Shown piece by piece: positions 8,911 through 16,877 of a stretch of 22,200 nt of DNA (the first letter of the stretch is position 1; each line of letters begins with the position of its first letter). The notes beneath the pieces were generated by a model. It was given only the letters and a program-made list of their open reading frames with translations. It had not been told where the DNA came from and did no database searches. This stretch comes from Bacillaceae bacterium (GTDB lineage: Bacteria > Bacillota > Bacilli > Bacillales_A > Planococcaceae), in contig JASLGI010000130.1 of the NCBI GenBank assembly GCA_030149685.1, positions 1 through 22,200 on the forward strand, read 5' to 3'. The position numbers and the translations under genes were made by a program.

Positions 8911-9225
8911 GTGAGTATTCGTCATCAATTAGAACATGTTCAACTATCGAATGTCATGGAAGTCGTCGTCGCTGAAAAATTGAGTGCTCATATTGGTGCA
9001 TTCAATATGACATGTACGTGCGACCGCTGTCTATCTGATGTGTTAGCACTTGCGTTAAATGAATTACCTGCGAAATATATCGTAAACGATGCTTTAGAAC
9101 CCGTCGTTCGCGCAGCACATGAAGCGGACCAGGACGAGGCGACGAAAGTGTTGGCAGTGCTCAGTTATGCCACGAAGAAAGTGAGCGATGCTCCACGATG
9201 TACTGAAAATACAAAAAACGGATAA
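8911..9225 (+). CDS. comFB: ComFB-domain protein
   Basis: A 104-aa protein of the late-competence ComFB family. NVMEVVVAEKL (14-24), the cysteine cluster CTCDRC (35-40) and DVLALALNELPAKYIV (43-58) match the family core. I start at GTG 8911, with ATAGGAGGAG a few bases upstream. A TTG 18 bases earlier would swallow that site. In Bacillus subtilis comFB lies between comFA and comFC, but here it is alone upstream of degV. From memory, ComFB proteins have recently been proposed as cyclic di-nucleotide receptors; I cannot test that here. Its role in DNA uptake was never clearly shown. The gene is followed by a possible weak terminator hairpin before degV. Confidence 0.8.
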   Translation: MSIRHQLEHVQLSNVMEVVVAEKLSAHIGAFNMTCTCDRCLSDVLALALNELPAKYIVNDALEPVVRAAHEADQDEATKVLAVLSYATKKVSDAPRCTENTKNG

Positions 9226-9306
9226 AAAGTTGCGCTCTCATGAACAAACTCCCCGACTTTGAAAATAAAATAAAAAATCGAGCAGGTTTATACAAAAAAT
9301 AAATAA

Positions 9307-9346
9307 CGAATTGGTAGTTTTAACCGTTTCAATTCGAGGTCTTTTT
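9307..9346 (+). terminator. Hairpin between comFB and degV, possible weak terminator or attenuator
   Basis: CGAATTG (9307-9313) pairs perfectly with CAATTCG (9330-9336). After four more bases a CTTTTT tract follows. It could end comFB transcription or act in the degV leader. No clear degV promoter was found nearby, though TATAGT at 9353 is -10-like. Confidence 0.4.
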
Positions 9347-9375
9347 GGGTAATATAGTGTCTGGGAGTGATTGTA

Positions 9376-10227
9376 TTGAAAATAGCAGTAGTTACGGATA
9401 GTACGGCATATTTGCCGAAAGAAGTGATAGAGAAATATTCAATTTATACGATTCCTTTAACGGTAACGATCGGTGAGGAAGTGTATGAAGAAGAAGTTAC
9501 ACTTTGTGCGACAGCGTTTTATGACAAAGTACGTGGGAGTGGGACACTACCGAAAACGTCACAACCGCCTGTCGGAAAGTTTGTTGAATTATTTGAGCAA
9601 TTAAAAGAAGAAGGATATACAGATGTCATTAGTGTTCATTTATCGAGTGGGATCAGCGGAACATATAATGGCGCGATTCAAGCAGGAGAAATGGTTGATG
9701 GGTTAACCGTTCATGCGTATGATTCTGAAATTGCTTGTTACGTGCAAGGATTTTACGTAATTGAAGCCGCACGTTTAGCACAAAAAGAAATTGCCCCAGA
9801 GAAAATTGTCGCTCATTTAGATGAAGTGAAAGAAACTGTCGATGCGTACTTTATGGTAGATGACTTATCGCATTTACAGCGCGGTGGGCGTTTATCGGGC
9901 GCAGCGGCGATGATCGGCAGTTTACTCCAAGTAAAACCGCTTCTTCATTTCGTCGATACGAAAATCGTACCGTTTGAAAAAATTCGAACGAAGAAAAAAG
10001 CGTATAAACGAATGAGTGAATTACTCGCAAAACAAGCTGAAACGATGCCTGTTGAAGCGGTGATCATTCATGCGAATGCGGAAGAAGAAGCGAAAAAATG
10101 GAAGAGCCAATTAGAAAAACAATTGCCACAAGTTGAATTCCATATTAGCCATTTCGGTCCAGTCATCGGCACTCACTTAGGTGAAGGTGCGATGGGACTC
10201 GGATGGAAAAAACGATTCGAAGAGTAG
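9376..10227 (+). CDS. degV: DegV family fatty-acid-binding protein
   Basis: A 283-aa DegV protein. Family members bind a fatty acid between two alpha/beta domains, and FakB-type relatives hand it to the kinase FakA for phosphorylation. The start KIAVVTDSTAYLP, the HLSSGISGTYNGA segment (lipid head-group contact) and DLSHLQRGGRLSGAAA are all characteristic. I use TTG 9376, which has GGGAGTG upstream, and the protein then begins MKIAVVTDST. GTG 9367 is in frame but would overlap the ribosome site. It is the first gene of a tight run with comFA (10 bases apart), as in Bacillus subtilis. The degS-degU genes that normally precede it are absent. Confidence 0.9.
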   Translation: MKIAVVTDSTAYLPKEVIEKYSIYTIPLTVTIGEEVYEEEVTLCATAFYDKVRGSGTLPKTSQPPVGKFVELFEQLKEEGYTDVISVHLSSGISGTYNGAIQAGEMVDGLTVHAYDSEIACYVQGFYVIEAARLAQKEIAPEKIVAHLDEVKETVDAYFMVDDLSHLQRGGRLSGAAAMIGSLLQVKPLLHFVDTKIVPFEKIRTKKKAYKRMSELLAKQAETMPVEAVIIHANAEEEAKKWKSQLEKQLPQVEFHISHFGPVIGTHLGEGAMGLGWKKRFEE

Positions 10228-10237
10228 GAGGATGAAG

Positions 10238-11593
10238 ATGGAAGAGGAAATTGTTCGTTATTTACGCGGACGCGTTTTCCCTCTTTCAACCCTTCCTTTT
10301 CCACAAACAGTCGTTCAGTCGTTCATTGAACGAGGATTGATAAAAACGAAACGAGGGGTGAGTGTTCAACGTCGCCTCTTTCGTCGTTTTTACCGTTGTG
10401 AACGATGCCATAACATAGACCAGCAACAATTTACTACATATTTTTGTCCGAGCTGTAAGGAACAATGTACGTATTGCCGTCATTGCCTCGCACTCGGCCG
10501 TATATCGACGTGTACGACTCTTTGTACTGTACCAAATACAGGCAAAGCGAAAGAGCGAGAAGTACCCGTATGGGAAGGAACGTACTCGCCACACCAACGA
10601 AAAGCTGCAGAACAAATGACTACTCATGCAGCGCATGCGCCTCAACTCCTTTATGCGGTATGTGGCGCAGGAAAAACAGAAGTGTTATTTGCACCCATTC
10701 GCGCAGCCCTTCAACGGGGGGAATACGTCGCTGTCGTCTCACCGCGCGTCGATGTTATTCGCGAATTACTACCAAGAATGAAGAAAGTTTTTAAAAATAT
10801 TGATATACTTGTCTTGTATGGGGGTAAAAAGCCACAGCCGATGGAAGCCCCTCTCGTATTAGCGACGACGCATCAACTGTATCGTTACGAACATGCATTT
10901 GATGCGATCTATGTCGACGAAGCGGATGCATTTCCTTACAGCGCAGATGAAACATTACAACGAGCGGTAAAAAAATCGGTTAAACGAGAAGGACATATTC
11001 ATTTCATTACTGCTACTGCGACAGACGAGATGGTGAAACATTACGAACGCGTCGGAAATGTCTTAACGATTCCGGTTCGTTATCACGGATATCCATTACC
11101 AGAGCCGACGTATCGTGCAAGTTATTTTTACCGCGAACAATTAAAAAAAGGACGACTCGTTCGCCCGGTCAAACGATGGTTACAACGCGTCGTGCAACAA
11201 GAAAAGCCGTATTTGCTATTTTTCGCATCAATCGAAGAAATGATGCTCGCTTTACCACTCGTCCGAGCAATCGACCCGACTGTCCGTGCCGTACACGCAT
11301 CGAGTGAGACGAGAAAAGAAGACGTTCTCGCCTTACGCGAAGGGACTGTGCGCGGACTGTTGACGACGACGATACTTGAACGAGGAGTGACGATACGAGG
11401 CGTACAAGTAGCAATACTCGGAGCAGAGCGGCGCATTTTTACGAAAGAAGCAATCATTCAAATTGGGGGACGTGTCGGAAGAAGTAAAGAAGAACCGACG
11501 GGCGACTTTTTCTTATTTCATCACGGAAAAACATTCGCGATGGATGCAGCGCGACGAGAAATTCGTCGGTTGAACGAGGAAGTGTTCGGATGA
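10238..11593 (+). CDS. comFA: ComFA, DNA-uptake helicase/translocase
   Basis: A 451-aa ATPase that drives single-stranded DNA through the ComEC channel during transformation. The N-terminal zinc region has CERC (54-57), CPSC (70-73), CTYC (77-80) and further cysteines, as in ComFA. The helicase core has Walker A CGAGKT (142-147), a DEAD box (227-230, in YVDEADAFPYS), motif III TATAT and motif VI QIGGRVGRS (from about 408). I start at ATG 10238 because GGAGG ends 6 bases before it. An ATG at 10232 touches the ribosome site. It overlaps comFC by 4 bases. In Bacillus subtilis comFB separates comFA and comFC, but here they are fused by the overlap. Confidence 0.93.
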   Translation: MEEEIVRYLRGRVFPLSTLPFPQTVVQSFIERGLIKTKRGVSVQRRLFRRFYRCERCHNIDQQQFTTYFCPSCKEQCTYCRHCLALGRISTCTTLCTVPNTGKAKEREVPVWEGTYSPHQRKAAEQMTTHAAHAPQLLYAVCGAGKTEVLFAPIRAALQRGEYVAVVSPRVDVIRELLPRMKKVFKNIDILVLYGGKKPQPMEAPLVLATTHQLYRYEHAFDAIYVDEADAFPYSADETLQRAVKKSVKREGHIHFITATATDEMVKHYERVGNVLTIPVRYHGYPLPEPTYRASYFYREQLKKGRLVRPVKRWLQRVVQQEKPYLLFFASIEEMMLALPLVRAIDPTVRAVHASSETRKEDVLALREGTVRGLLTTTILERGVTIRGVQVAILGAERRIFTKEAIIQIGGRVGRSKEEPTGDFFLFHHGKTFAMDAARREIRRLNEEVFG

Positions 11594-12201
11594 TTTGCCT
11601 TCTTTGTGCGAAGCAGTGGACGCCTTTACCGACGTGGAAACAGTTGCTATTACTAGAGCGCCCACCTTCTGTATGTCCATCGTGTTTTTCAACATTTACC
11701 CCCTACCCGGAAGAAAAGATTACGCTCGACTGTGGACTAAAGGTGTATGTCCTTTATACTTATGATGAGTCGATGCAACGAGCGCTTTATCAATATAAAG
11801 GACGACAAGATGTTGCGCTCGCTTCCTTTTTTTCATCCATCGTGGCGCGATGGCTCACGCGTCGCCGATATGATCGAGTTGTACCGATACCAGCGCATCC
11901 AGACAATGTGAAGCGTCGGACATTTGCTCATATTGATGCGATGTTAGACGCTGCTCACATTCGATATGACCATGTATTACGTAAGACAACTTCGGAACGT
12001 ATGAGTGAAAAGAACCGAGAGGAACGACTCGCTTACCGCCAGTTATTTGCCCCGATTGTTAGTAAAGTCTCAGCTGACGATACTTATTTACTCGTCGATG
12101 ACGTCGTAACGACAGGGAATACATTATGCCAAGCAGCGGAAGTTTTACACCGTCTCGGAGCTCAAGAAGTAGAAGCACTCGCAATTAGTCGTCCGCTATA
12201 A
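11590..12201 (+). CDS. comFC: ComFC, phosphoribosyltransferase-like competence protein
   Basis: A 203-aa protein of the ComF/GntX family needed for natural transformation. In the cytoplasm it binds single-stranded DNA and ComFA. The N-terminal zinc finger shows CLLC (3-6) and CPSC. The type I phosphoribosyltransferase motif LLVDDVVTTGNTL sits at 167-179, and VVPIPAHPDNVKRRTF precedes it. The ATG lies within the comFA stop (ATGA overlap), so translation is coupled. yvyF follows 19 bases later with its own AAGGAGG, which suggests one degV-comFA-comFC-yvyF transcript. Confidence 0.92.
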   Translation: MICLLCAKQWTPLPTWKQLLLLERPPSVCPSCFSTFTPYPEEKITLDCGLKVYVLYTYDESMQRALYQYKGRQDVALASFFSSIVARWLTRRRYDRVVPIPAHPDNVKRRTFAHIDAMLDAAHIRYDHVLRKTTSERMSEKNREERLAYRQLFAPIVSKVSADDTYLLVDDVVTTGNTLCQAAEVLHRLGAQEVEALAISRPL

Positions 12202-12220
12202 AATAAGGAGGAAGATTCTA

Positions 12221-12631
12221 ATGGCAGAAGTAAGACAATGTCCAAGGTGCCATGCGTTATTTAATTACAATGGCCTACGTGATATTTGTGCCGCTTGTGC
12301 ACAAAAAGAAGAAAAGTTATATGACGAAGTGTATCGATTTTTACGTCGACGCGAAAATCGCGCAGCGACTGTCGAGCAAATCGAAGAACAACTCGGCGTT
12401 GACCGACAAATGTTGTATGACTGGGTGAGGAAAGGCCGTTTACAAACAGCGCAGTTTCCCGGCCTCGGTTACCCTTGTGATCGTTGCGGAGCACTCACCC
12501 AATCAGGCAAAGTATGTGAAGACTGTCAAAAAGAACTGGAAAACGACCTTACACGTATTCAAACGATTGAAGAAGTACGCGAATCTCTTCGAGAATCTGA
12601 ACACGCGACGTATCACCGTCGTGGAAAATAA
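12221..12631 (+). CDS. yvyF: YvyF, flagellar-operon zinc-finger protein
   Basis: A 136-aa protein of the family called YvyF/'TIGR03826 flagellar operon protein'. It has two zinc-knuckle pairs, C7/C10 with C23/C26 at the N-terminus and C86/C89 with C99/C102 later. A small helix-turn-helix lies between them (about 48-73, TVEQIEEQLGVDRQMLYDWV). Its place between comFC and flgM is conserved in bacilli. A regulatory role has been suggested for this family from its layout. I see nothing that fixes a target. The tail (from about 110) is charged and poorly structured. Confidence 0.88.
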   Translation: MAEVRQCPRCHALFNYNGLRDICAACAQKEEKLYDEVYRFLRRRENRAATVEQIEEQLGVDRQMLYDWVRKGRLQTAQFPGLGYPCDRCGALTQSGKVCEDCQKELENDLTRIQTIEEVRESLRESEHATYHRRGK

Positions 12632-12642
12632 GATAAAAGAAC

Positions 12643-12669
12643 TAAACAAAAAGTAAAACGAACCGAAAA
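12643..12669 (+). promoter_or_regulatory. Candidate SigD promoter of the flgM operon
   Basis: TAAA (12643-12646), exactly 15 bases, then ACCGAAAA, against the SigD pattern TAAA-N15-GCCGATAT. The -10 match is partial. flgM is a SigD target in Bacillus subtilis, which raises the odds. Confidence 0.45.
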
Positions 12670-12694
12670 TAAAAGTAATGAAACAATAGTCTTC

Positions 12695-12724
12695 ATCTCG
12701 CTTGAAAAGGATTTTCGACGAGAT
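12695..12724 (+). promoter_or_regulatory. Stem-loop with GGA loop in the flgM leader
   Basis: ATCTCG pairs with CGAGAT, and after a bulged C, TTGAAAA pairs with TTTTCGA. This makes about 13 pairs closed by the loop GGA. There is no T tract after it, so it is not a terminator. A GGA presented in a loop is the kind of RNA that CsrA binds. Confidence 0.5.
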
Positions 12725-12734
12725 TGTTCATTAT

Positions 12735-12780
12735 ATGCAAATGAAGGAGCTTTTTAGAACAATCTATTCGTTCTTTGCAT
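12735..12780 (+). repeat. Inverted repeat ATGCAAA / TTTGCAT in the flgM leader
   Basis: A perfect 7-bp inverted repeat (12735-12741 and 12774-12780). A second AGAAC/GTTCT hairpin lies inside it, and GGA occurs in the enclosed stretch. A further short palindrome, CGCGAC-AG-GTCGCG, lies at 12809-12822. Together they make the leader of flgM highly structured. Confidence 0.4.
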
Positions 12781-12851
12781 AAAGAAGAAAACATGCCACA
12801 TAGAAGTACGCGACAGGTCGCGATAGATGGAACGAAAAGGAGGATTACTGA

Positions 12852-13109
12852 ATGAAATTATCGAAATTACAGATGCAGACAGTGAACCCTTACCGATTAC
12901 ACGAAATGCATACGGTGAAGACGAATCAAGTACGCCGTCAAGACCAAATTAATCTTTCGTCGCAATCGAAAACTACGGCAGAGCCACCTTCTTTTGAAGC
13001 GGTTCGTCAACAAAAAATTGACACACTGAAACAAGATATTCAGCACGGCGGTTATGATGTGAATAAACGAGAACTTGCTGAAAACTTACTCCGTTATTAC
13101 CGCTCGTAA
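12852..13109 (+). CDS. flgM: FlgM, anti-sigma-D factor
   Basis: An 85-aa protein that holds the flagellar sigma factor SigD inactive until the hook-basal body is complete. The conserved C-terminal region (about 48-84), which includes VRQQKIDTLKQDIQHGGYDV and KRELAENLLRYY, is the sigma-binding helix pair. The N-terminal half is polar and probably unfolded, as in other FlgM proteins. AAAAGGAGG precedes the ATG by about 8 bases. It heads the flgM-flgN-flgK-flgL run. The 220-base gap before it contains a candidate SigD promoter and stem-loops. Confidence 0.93.
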   Translation: MKLSKLQMQTVNPYRLHEMHTVKTNQVRRQDQINLSSQSKTTAEPPSFEAVRQQKIDTLKQDIQHGGYDVNKRELAENLLRYYRS

Positions 13110-13131
13110 GTAAAAGGGGGATCAAAAGGAG

Positions 13132-13626
13132 ATGCATGAATTATTAATGAGTCTCCGCGCATTGACGAAACTCCACGAGAGTTTGTACAAAATCGCTGTC
13201 GATAAGATGAACGACTTAAAAAGCGATCAAGTCGAACGACTCGATGAGCAGTTAAAAGCGGAACAATCACATCTTGCTGCGATACGCCAAGTCGATCGGC
13301 AACGAGAACAAGCTGTGCAGTCGCTTGCTCGTACATACGGTATGAGTGAGACATCTCCGACTGTCAGCGAATTACTCGCTGTCATAACCGACGAAAGTGA
13401 ACGTCAACAACTCGCTGAAGCGAGAGAGCAGTTATTAGAAGTGATGCAACGATTGCAACAACAAAATGAATTAAACCAACAATTGACGTATCAGTCGCTC
13501 CAAGTCGTCAACTTTTCTTTAAGTATGTTTCGACCACCGAGTGGGGAAACGATGAATTACTCGAAAGAAGAAGTAGCAGGTGTACGAGGAGCGCAGAAAA
13601 AGGGATTATTCGATTCACATATCTAA
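13132..13626 (+). CDS. flgN: FlgN, export chaperone for hook-associated proteins
   Basis: A 164-aa, almost wholly helical protein of the FlgN family (YvyG in Bacillus subtilis). It is expected to be a cytoplasmic chaperone for FlgK and FlgL, the next two genes. Long amphipathic helices rich in Gln and Glu span about 15-80 and 95-135 (LLEVMQRLQQQNELNQQLTY). The 3' tail is less ordered. The start is a little uncertain. AAAAGGAG directly abuts the ATG at 13132, and an AAAGGGGG lies 11 bases upstream of it. The in-frame ATG at 13147 is an alternative. Confidence 0.88.
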   Translation: MHELLMSLRALTKLHESLYKIAVDKMNDLKSDQVERLDEQLKAEQSHLAAIRQVDRQREQAVQSLARTYGMSETSPTVSELLAVITDESERQQLAEAREQLLEVMQRLQQQNELNQQLTYQSLQVVNFSLSMFRPPSGETMNYSKEEVAGVRGAQKKGLFDSHI

Positions 13627-13638
13627 GGAGGGAATTTG

Positions 13639-15273
13639 ATGCGTTCAACATTTATGGGATTAGAAGCGAGTAAGCGTGGGCTTTATACACAACAATCTGC
13701 GCTTTACACGACGGGACATAACGTTTCGAATGCGAATACAGAAGGGTATTCTCGTCAACGCGTCAACATGCAAGCGACAGCTGGTTATCCAGGTGTCGGC
13801 CTCAATGCCCCGACTGTTCCCGGATTTATCGGAACGGGTGTTGAAGCAGGATCGATCCAACGTGTGCGCGATCAATTTATCGATAAGCAATTTCGTCAAG
13901 AGACGAATAAGCTCGGTTATTGGCAATCGCGTTCAAATGCGATCGAGCAGTTAGAAGACGTTATGAACGAGCCGTCTGAATTCGGCCTTCAACGTTCACT
14001 GTCACTCTTTTGGCAGTCGTTACAAGACGTTGCGGCGCACCCAGAAAACGGCGGGACACGCGCGGTCGCTATTGACCGAGGTGTTGCGGTTGCGGAGTCG
14101 TTCAACTATATGAACGCTTCGTTAAAAGATATTCAACGAAATTTACGCAGTGAGATTGAAGTGTCTGTTACTGAAATTAACTCGATTCTCGATCAAATTG
14201 CCGGACTGAATAAACAGATCATCGAAGTTGAACCGAACGGCTACATGCCGAACGATTTATACGACGCGCGTGACACGTTGATCGATGAGTTAGCGGAATT
14301 TTTCCCTGTGGAACTCGATTATACGAAGTCAGGCGGTCGCGCATTAGCGAGTGCTGAAGGGCTCGTCACTGTATCGGTCCGCGTCGGCGGAGAGACGATT
14401 CAACTCGTCAACGGCATTGACCGAGTCAATGTTGAAGCGAATTATGCGCAACCAGGAGAAGAGTACCGAAAAGAGCTTGAGCCGTTTACGAGTTTATCTG
14501 TGTCAGGGATGACAGAGATTACAGAACCGGTGGCGAAAAAAGAAGATGGCTCATTACAAGTCGTCGCGAAAATGGCGCGCTATACAGATATGCCATCGAC
14601 AGGGAAGTTTGCTGGAATTGTCGACTCGTACGGTTATTTAGATAATGGGGTGCACAAAGGATTATATCCCGATCACCTCAATGAGCTCGACCGACTCGCC
14701 CAAGCATTCGGAAAAGCGTTTAACGAACAGCACGCGCGAGGAATTTCGAAAAATAAAGGATTGGCGACGGAAGCGTCGGCGTTCTTTACGACGAAAGACC
14801 GTCCGGATGGAAATATTATCGCGTGGCGGACGATTACGGCTGAAAACATTCAAGTGAATGAGAAAATTCAAAACGATCCGTCGTTATTACGTGCGGCGTC
14901 GCATAACGCAGCGGATGGGGAAGAAGGGAACGGAGCGAATGCGAAAGCGTTAGCAGATATCCAACACCTCATTTTATCGGACGGACCGGACCGTGGCGGA
15001 TTAAACGGTGCATCGATTCAAACATTTTTCGAAGGAATGATCGGAGAACTCGGTGTACTCGGACAACAAGCAGTACGAAATGAATTTAACGCGACAACGA
15101 TGAAAGAGTCGATCGAATATCGACGCGCCTCTGTCATGAGCGTTTCACTCGATGAAGAAATGACAGATATGATCCGTTTCCAACAAGCGTATAACGCATC
15201 TGCACGTATGATTACAGCGGTAGATGAAACGTTGGATAAAATTATTAACGGAATGGGCCGTGTCGGCTTATAA
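13639..15273 (+). CDS. flgK: FlgK, hook-associated protein 1
   Basis: A 544-aa junction protein between hook and filament, somewhat longer than the 507-aa Bacillus subtilis protein. The start STFMGLEASKRGL and HNVSNANTEGYSRQRV (the rod/hook signature) form the N-terminal D0/D1 part. The C-terminal DMIRFQQAYNASARMITAVD and DKIINGMGRVGL form the matching D0 coiled coil. The middle is variable. AAGGAGGG lies 6 bases before the chosen ATG. A TTG immediately upstream is too close to it. The gene follows flgN by 12 bases and precedes flgL by 23. Confidence 0.95.
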   Translation: MRSTFMGLEASKRGLYTQQSALYTTGHNVSNANTEGYSRQRVNMQATAGYPGVGLNAPTVPGFIGTGVEAGSIQRVRDQFIDKQFRQETNKLGYWQSRSNAIEQLEDVMNEPSEFGLQRSLSLFWQSLQDVAAHPENGGTRAVAIDRGVAVAESFNYMNASLKDIQRNLRSEIEVSVTEINSILDQIAGLNKQIIEVEPNGYMPNDLYDARDTLIDELAEFFPVELDYTKSGGRALASAEGLVTVSVRVGGETIQLVNGIDRVNVEANYAQPGEEYRKELEPFTSLSVSGMTEITEPVAKKEDGSLQVVAKMARYTDMPSTGKFAGIVDSYGYLDNGVHKGLYPDHLNELDRLAQAFGKAFNEQHARGISKNKGLATEASAFFTTKDRPDGNIIAWRTITAENIQVNEKIQNDPSLLRAASHNAADGEEGNGANAKALADIQHLILSDGPDRGGLNGASIQTFFEGMIGELGVLGQQAVRNEFNATTMKESIEYRRASVMSVSLDEEMTDMIRFQQAYNASARMITAVDETLDKIINGMGRVGL

Positions 15274-15296
15274 CTTTTAGATGAAGGAGGGATACT

Positions 15297-16229
15297 ATGC
15301 GTGTTACCCAATCGATGCTTTCGAACAATATGCTTCGAAATTTATCGACGAGTTATAATAAAATGGGGAAATTGCAAGACCAGTTAAATACCGGAAAAAA
15401 AGTGAACCGCCCGTCTGACGATCCTGTCGTTGCGATGCGTGGTGTCGCATACCGTCACCAAGTCGCAAAAGTCGAACAGTTTCAACGCAATATCGGCGAA
15501 GTGCATAGTTGGTTAGATAGTACAGATGCGGCGCTCGACAATGCGGGACTCGTCTTACACCGCGCACGAGAACTGATGGTGAACGTACCGACGGATTCAT
15601 TGACGTACGATGATCGCCAAAAAATCGTGCAAGAGTTGAAGCAATTACGTGACAGTATGCACGACATTGCGAATACGAAAGTCGGCGACAAATATATTTT
15701 CAGTGGAACGAAAACAGGTGCACCTTTGTATGCGCGAGAAAATATCGATAATGCTTATACAGAACTTCCTGGAACGGAACCGACGAAATATATTTTAAAC
15801 GGAACGGATGATAACGGTGTCCTTCGCGACGTCCGTATTGAAGTGTTTGACGGTATTGAATTACAAGTAAACACGGTTGGACACGAATTGTTCGGAACGT
15901 TGGATGAAAAATTTAATGCGATGATTGAACAAATTGAAAACCCAGACGAACAAGCGGAGTTAGATACACATATCGCTTCTTTAGATGAAGCGTTAAACCT
16001 CGTATTAGAAGAACGTGCGGTAGTCGGGAGTCGTCAAAACCGTGCAGAGTTGATGGACAATCGACTCGATTTACAAGAGTTATCGGTAAAAAAACAGATG
16101 TCGCAAAACGAAGATATCGATTATGAAGTAGCGATCACAGATTTAATGACGCAAGAATCGATTCATCGTGCGGCACTTTCTGTAGGAGCACGAATTATTC
16201 AACCGACTTTAGTCGACTTTTTACGTTAA
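15297..16229 (+). CDS. flgL: FlgL, hook-associated protein 3
   Basis: A 310-aa flagellin-like junction protein that sits next to FlgK. The N-terminus MRVTQSMLSNNMLRNLSTSY and QLNTGKKVNRPSDDPV are standard for FlgL. The C-terminus has the helical ELSVKKQMSQNEDIDYEVAI and TDLMTQESIHRAALSVGARI, ending PTLVDFLR. GAAGGAGGG lies about 6 bases before the ATG. A hairpin that looks like a terminator follows the stop, so yviE may receive only part of the transcription. Confidence 0.95.
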   Translation: MRVTQSMLSNNMLRNLSTSYNKMGKLQDQLNTGKKVNRPSDDPVVAMRGVAYRHQVAKVEQFQRNIGEVHSWLDSTDAALDNAGLVLHRARELMVNVPTDSLTYDDRQKIVQELKQLRDSMHDIANTKVGDKYIFSGTKTGAPLYARENIDNAYTELPGTEPTKYILNGTDDNGVLRDVRIEVFDGIELQVNTVGHELFGTLDEKFNAMIEQIENPDEQAELDTHIASLDEALNLVLEERAVVGSRQNRAELMDNRLDLQELSVKKQMSQNEDIDYEVAITDLMTQESIHRAALSVGARIIQPTLVDFLR

Positions 16230-16232
16230 AGA

Positions 16233-16264
16233 AAAGCTGGCTCTTTCACGAGTCAGCTTTTTTG
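16233..16264 (+). terminator. Terminator-like hairpin between flgL and yviE
   Basis: AAAAGCTGGCTC pairs with GAGTCAGCTTTT around a 6-base loop, and a T run follows. It lies within the flagellar run, so it may be a partial terminator that lowers yviE expression. Confidence 0.75.
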
Positions 16265-16279
16265 TAAAGGAGTGGTTTT

Positions 16280-16834
16280 ATGCCGATTGCACGTATTCAA
16301 TTAACGACAGAGATGGCGCAACTCGGATTGCAAATTGAGCGACCGATACAACGTATTGAACAACCGAAAGCGACAGTAGAAATAGAGCAACCTGCAGCAA
16401 TTCTTGAAATGAGTCGCGAACGTCCTCAACTGACGATCGACTCGACAGAAGCGTGGGCCTCGATGAACTTAAAGTCCGTTCGCCGGTCGATCGAAGAATT
16501 TGCTAGTGAAGGACGTCAAGGAGTACTCGAAGGAATTGCCCGGCGCGCAGAAGAAGGTGACCGAATGATGCGGATCGAGCACGGTGGAGAAGCGATTCAA
16601 GACATTTCTAAAGAAAATGCGACACCTCCTCCTGCTCCGTTCAACGTCCGTTTTTTACTCGGCCGATTCGGTGTAGAAACGTCGTATGACCCTGGAAGGT
16701 TAGATATTCAAATTGAACGAAACGAACCGCGCATCGACGCACGAGTCAATGCGCCGATTCATGACTACACCCCGGGGAAAGTAACTGGTGTGATGGAGCG
16801 TTACCCGAGTGTGACCGTCGACGTTCAAGCATAA
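16280..16834 (+). CDS. yviE: YviE-type flagellar-operon protein (DUF6470)
   Basis: A 184-aa protein that matches YviE of Bacillus subtilis (191 aa) in position and in its start IARIQLTTEMAQLGLQIERP. The N-terminal half has repeated IEQPKA/EIEQPAA segments and then the conserved DSTEAWASMNLKSVRRSIEE. The C-terminal half is rich in short beta-type segments (LDIQIERNEPRIDARV, SVTVDVQA). No enzyme motif, signal peptide or membrane segment is visible, and its function is unknown to me. In Bacillus subtilis it is followed by fliW-csrA. Here a convergent membrane-protein gene has come between them. Confidence 0.85.
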   Translation: MPIARIQLTTEMAQLGLQIERPIQRIEQPKATVEIEQPAAILEMSRERPQLTIDSTEAWASMNLKSVRRSIEEFASEGRQGVLEGIARRAEEGDRMMRIEHGGEAIQDISKENATPPPAPFNVRFLLGRFGVETSYDPGRLDIQIERNEPRIDARVNAPIHDYTPGKVTGVMERYPSVTVDVQA

Positions 16835-16877
16835 AAAAAGAAAGTGCCTCGTATTCGACGAGCGCACTTTCTTTTTT
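16833..16877. terminator. Bidirectional terminator between yviE and the convergent gene
   Basis: AAAAAAAGAAAGTGC and GCACTTTCTTTTTTT are inverted copies around a short hairpin that includes TCGT and ACGA. T runs lie on both strands, so it serves both convergent genes. Confidence 0.85.

Noticed and set aside
12695..12724. Terminator of the degV-comFA-comFC-yvyF operon
   Set aside because: The hairpin is strong but no T tract follows, and it lies downstream of a candidate flgM promoter.
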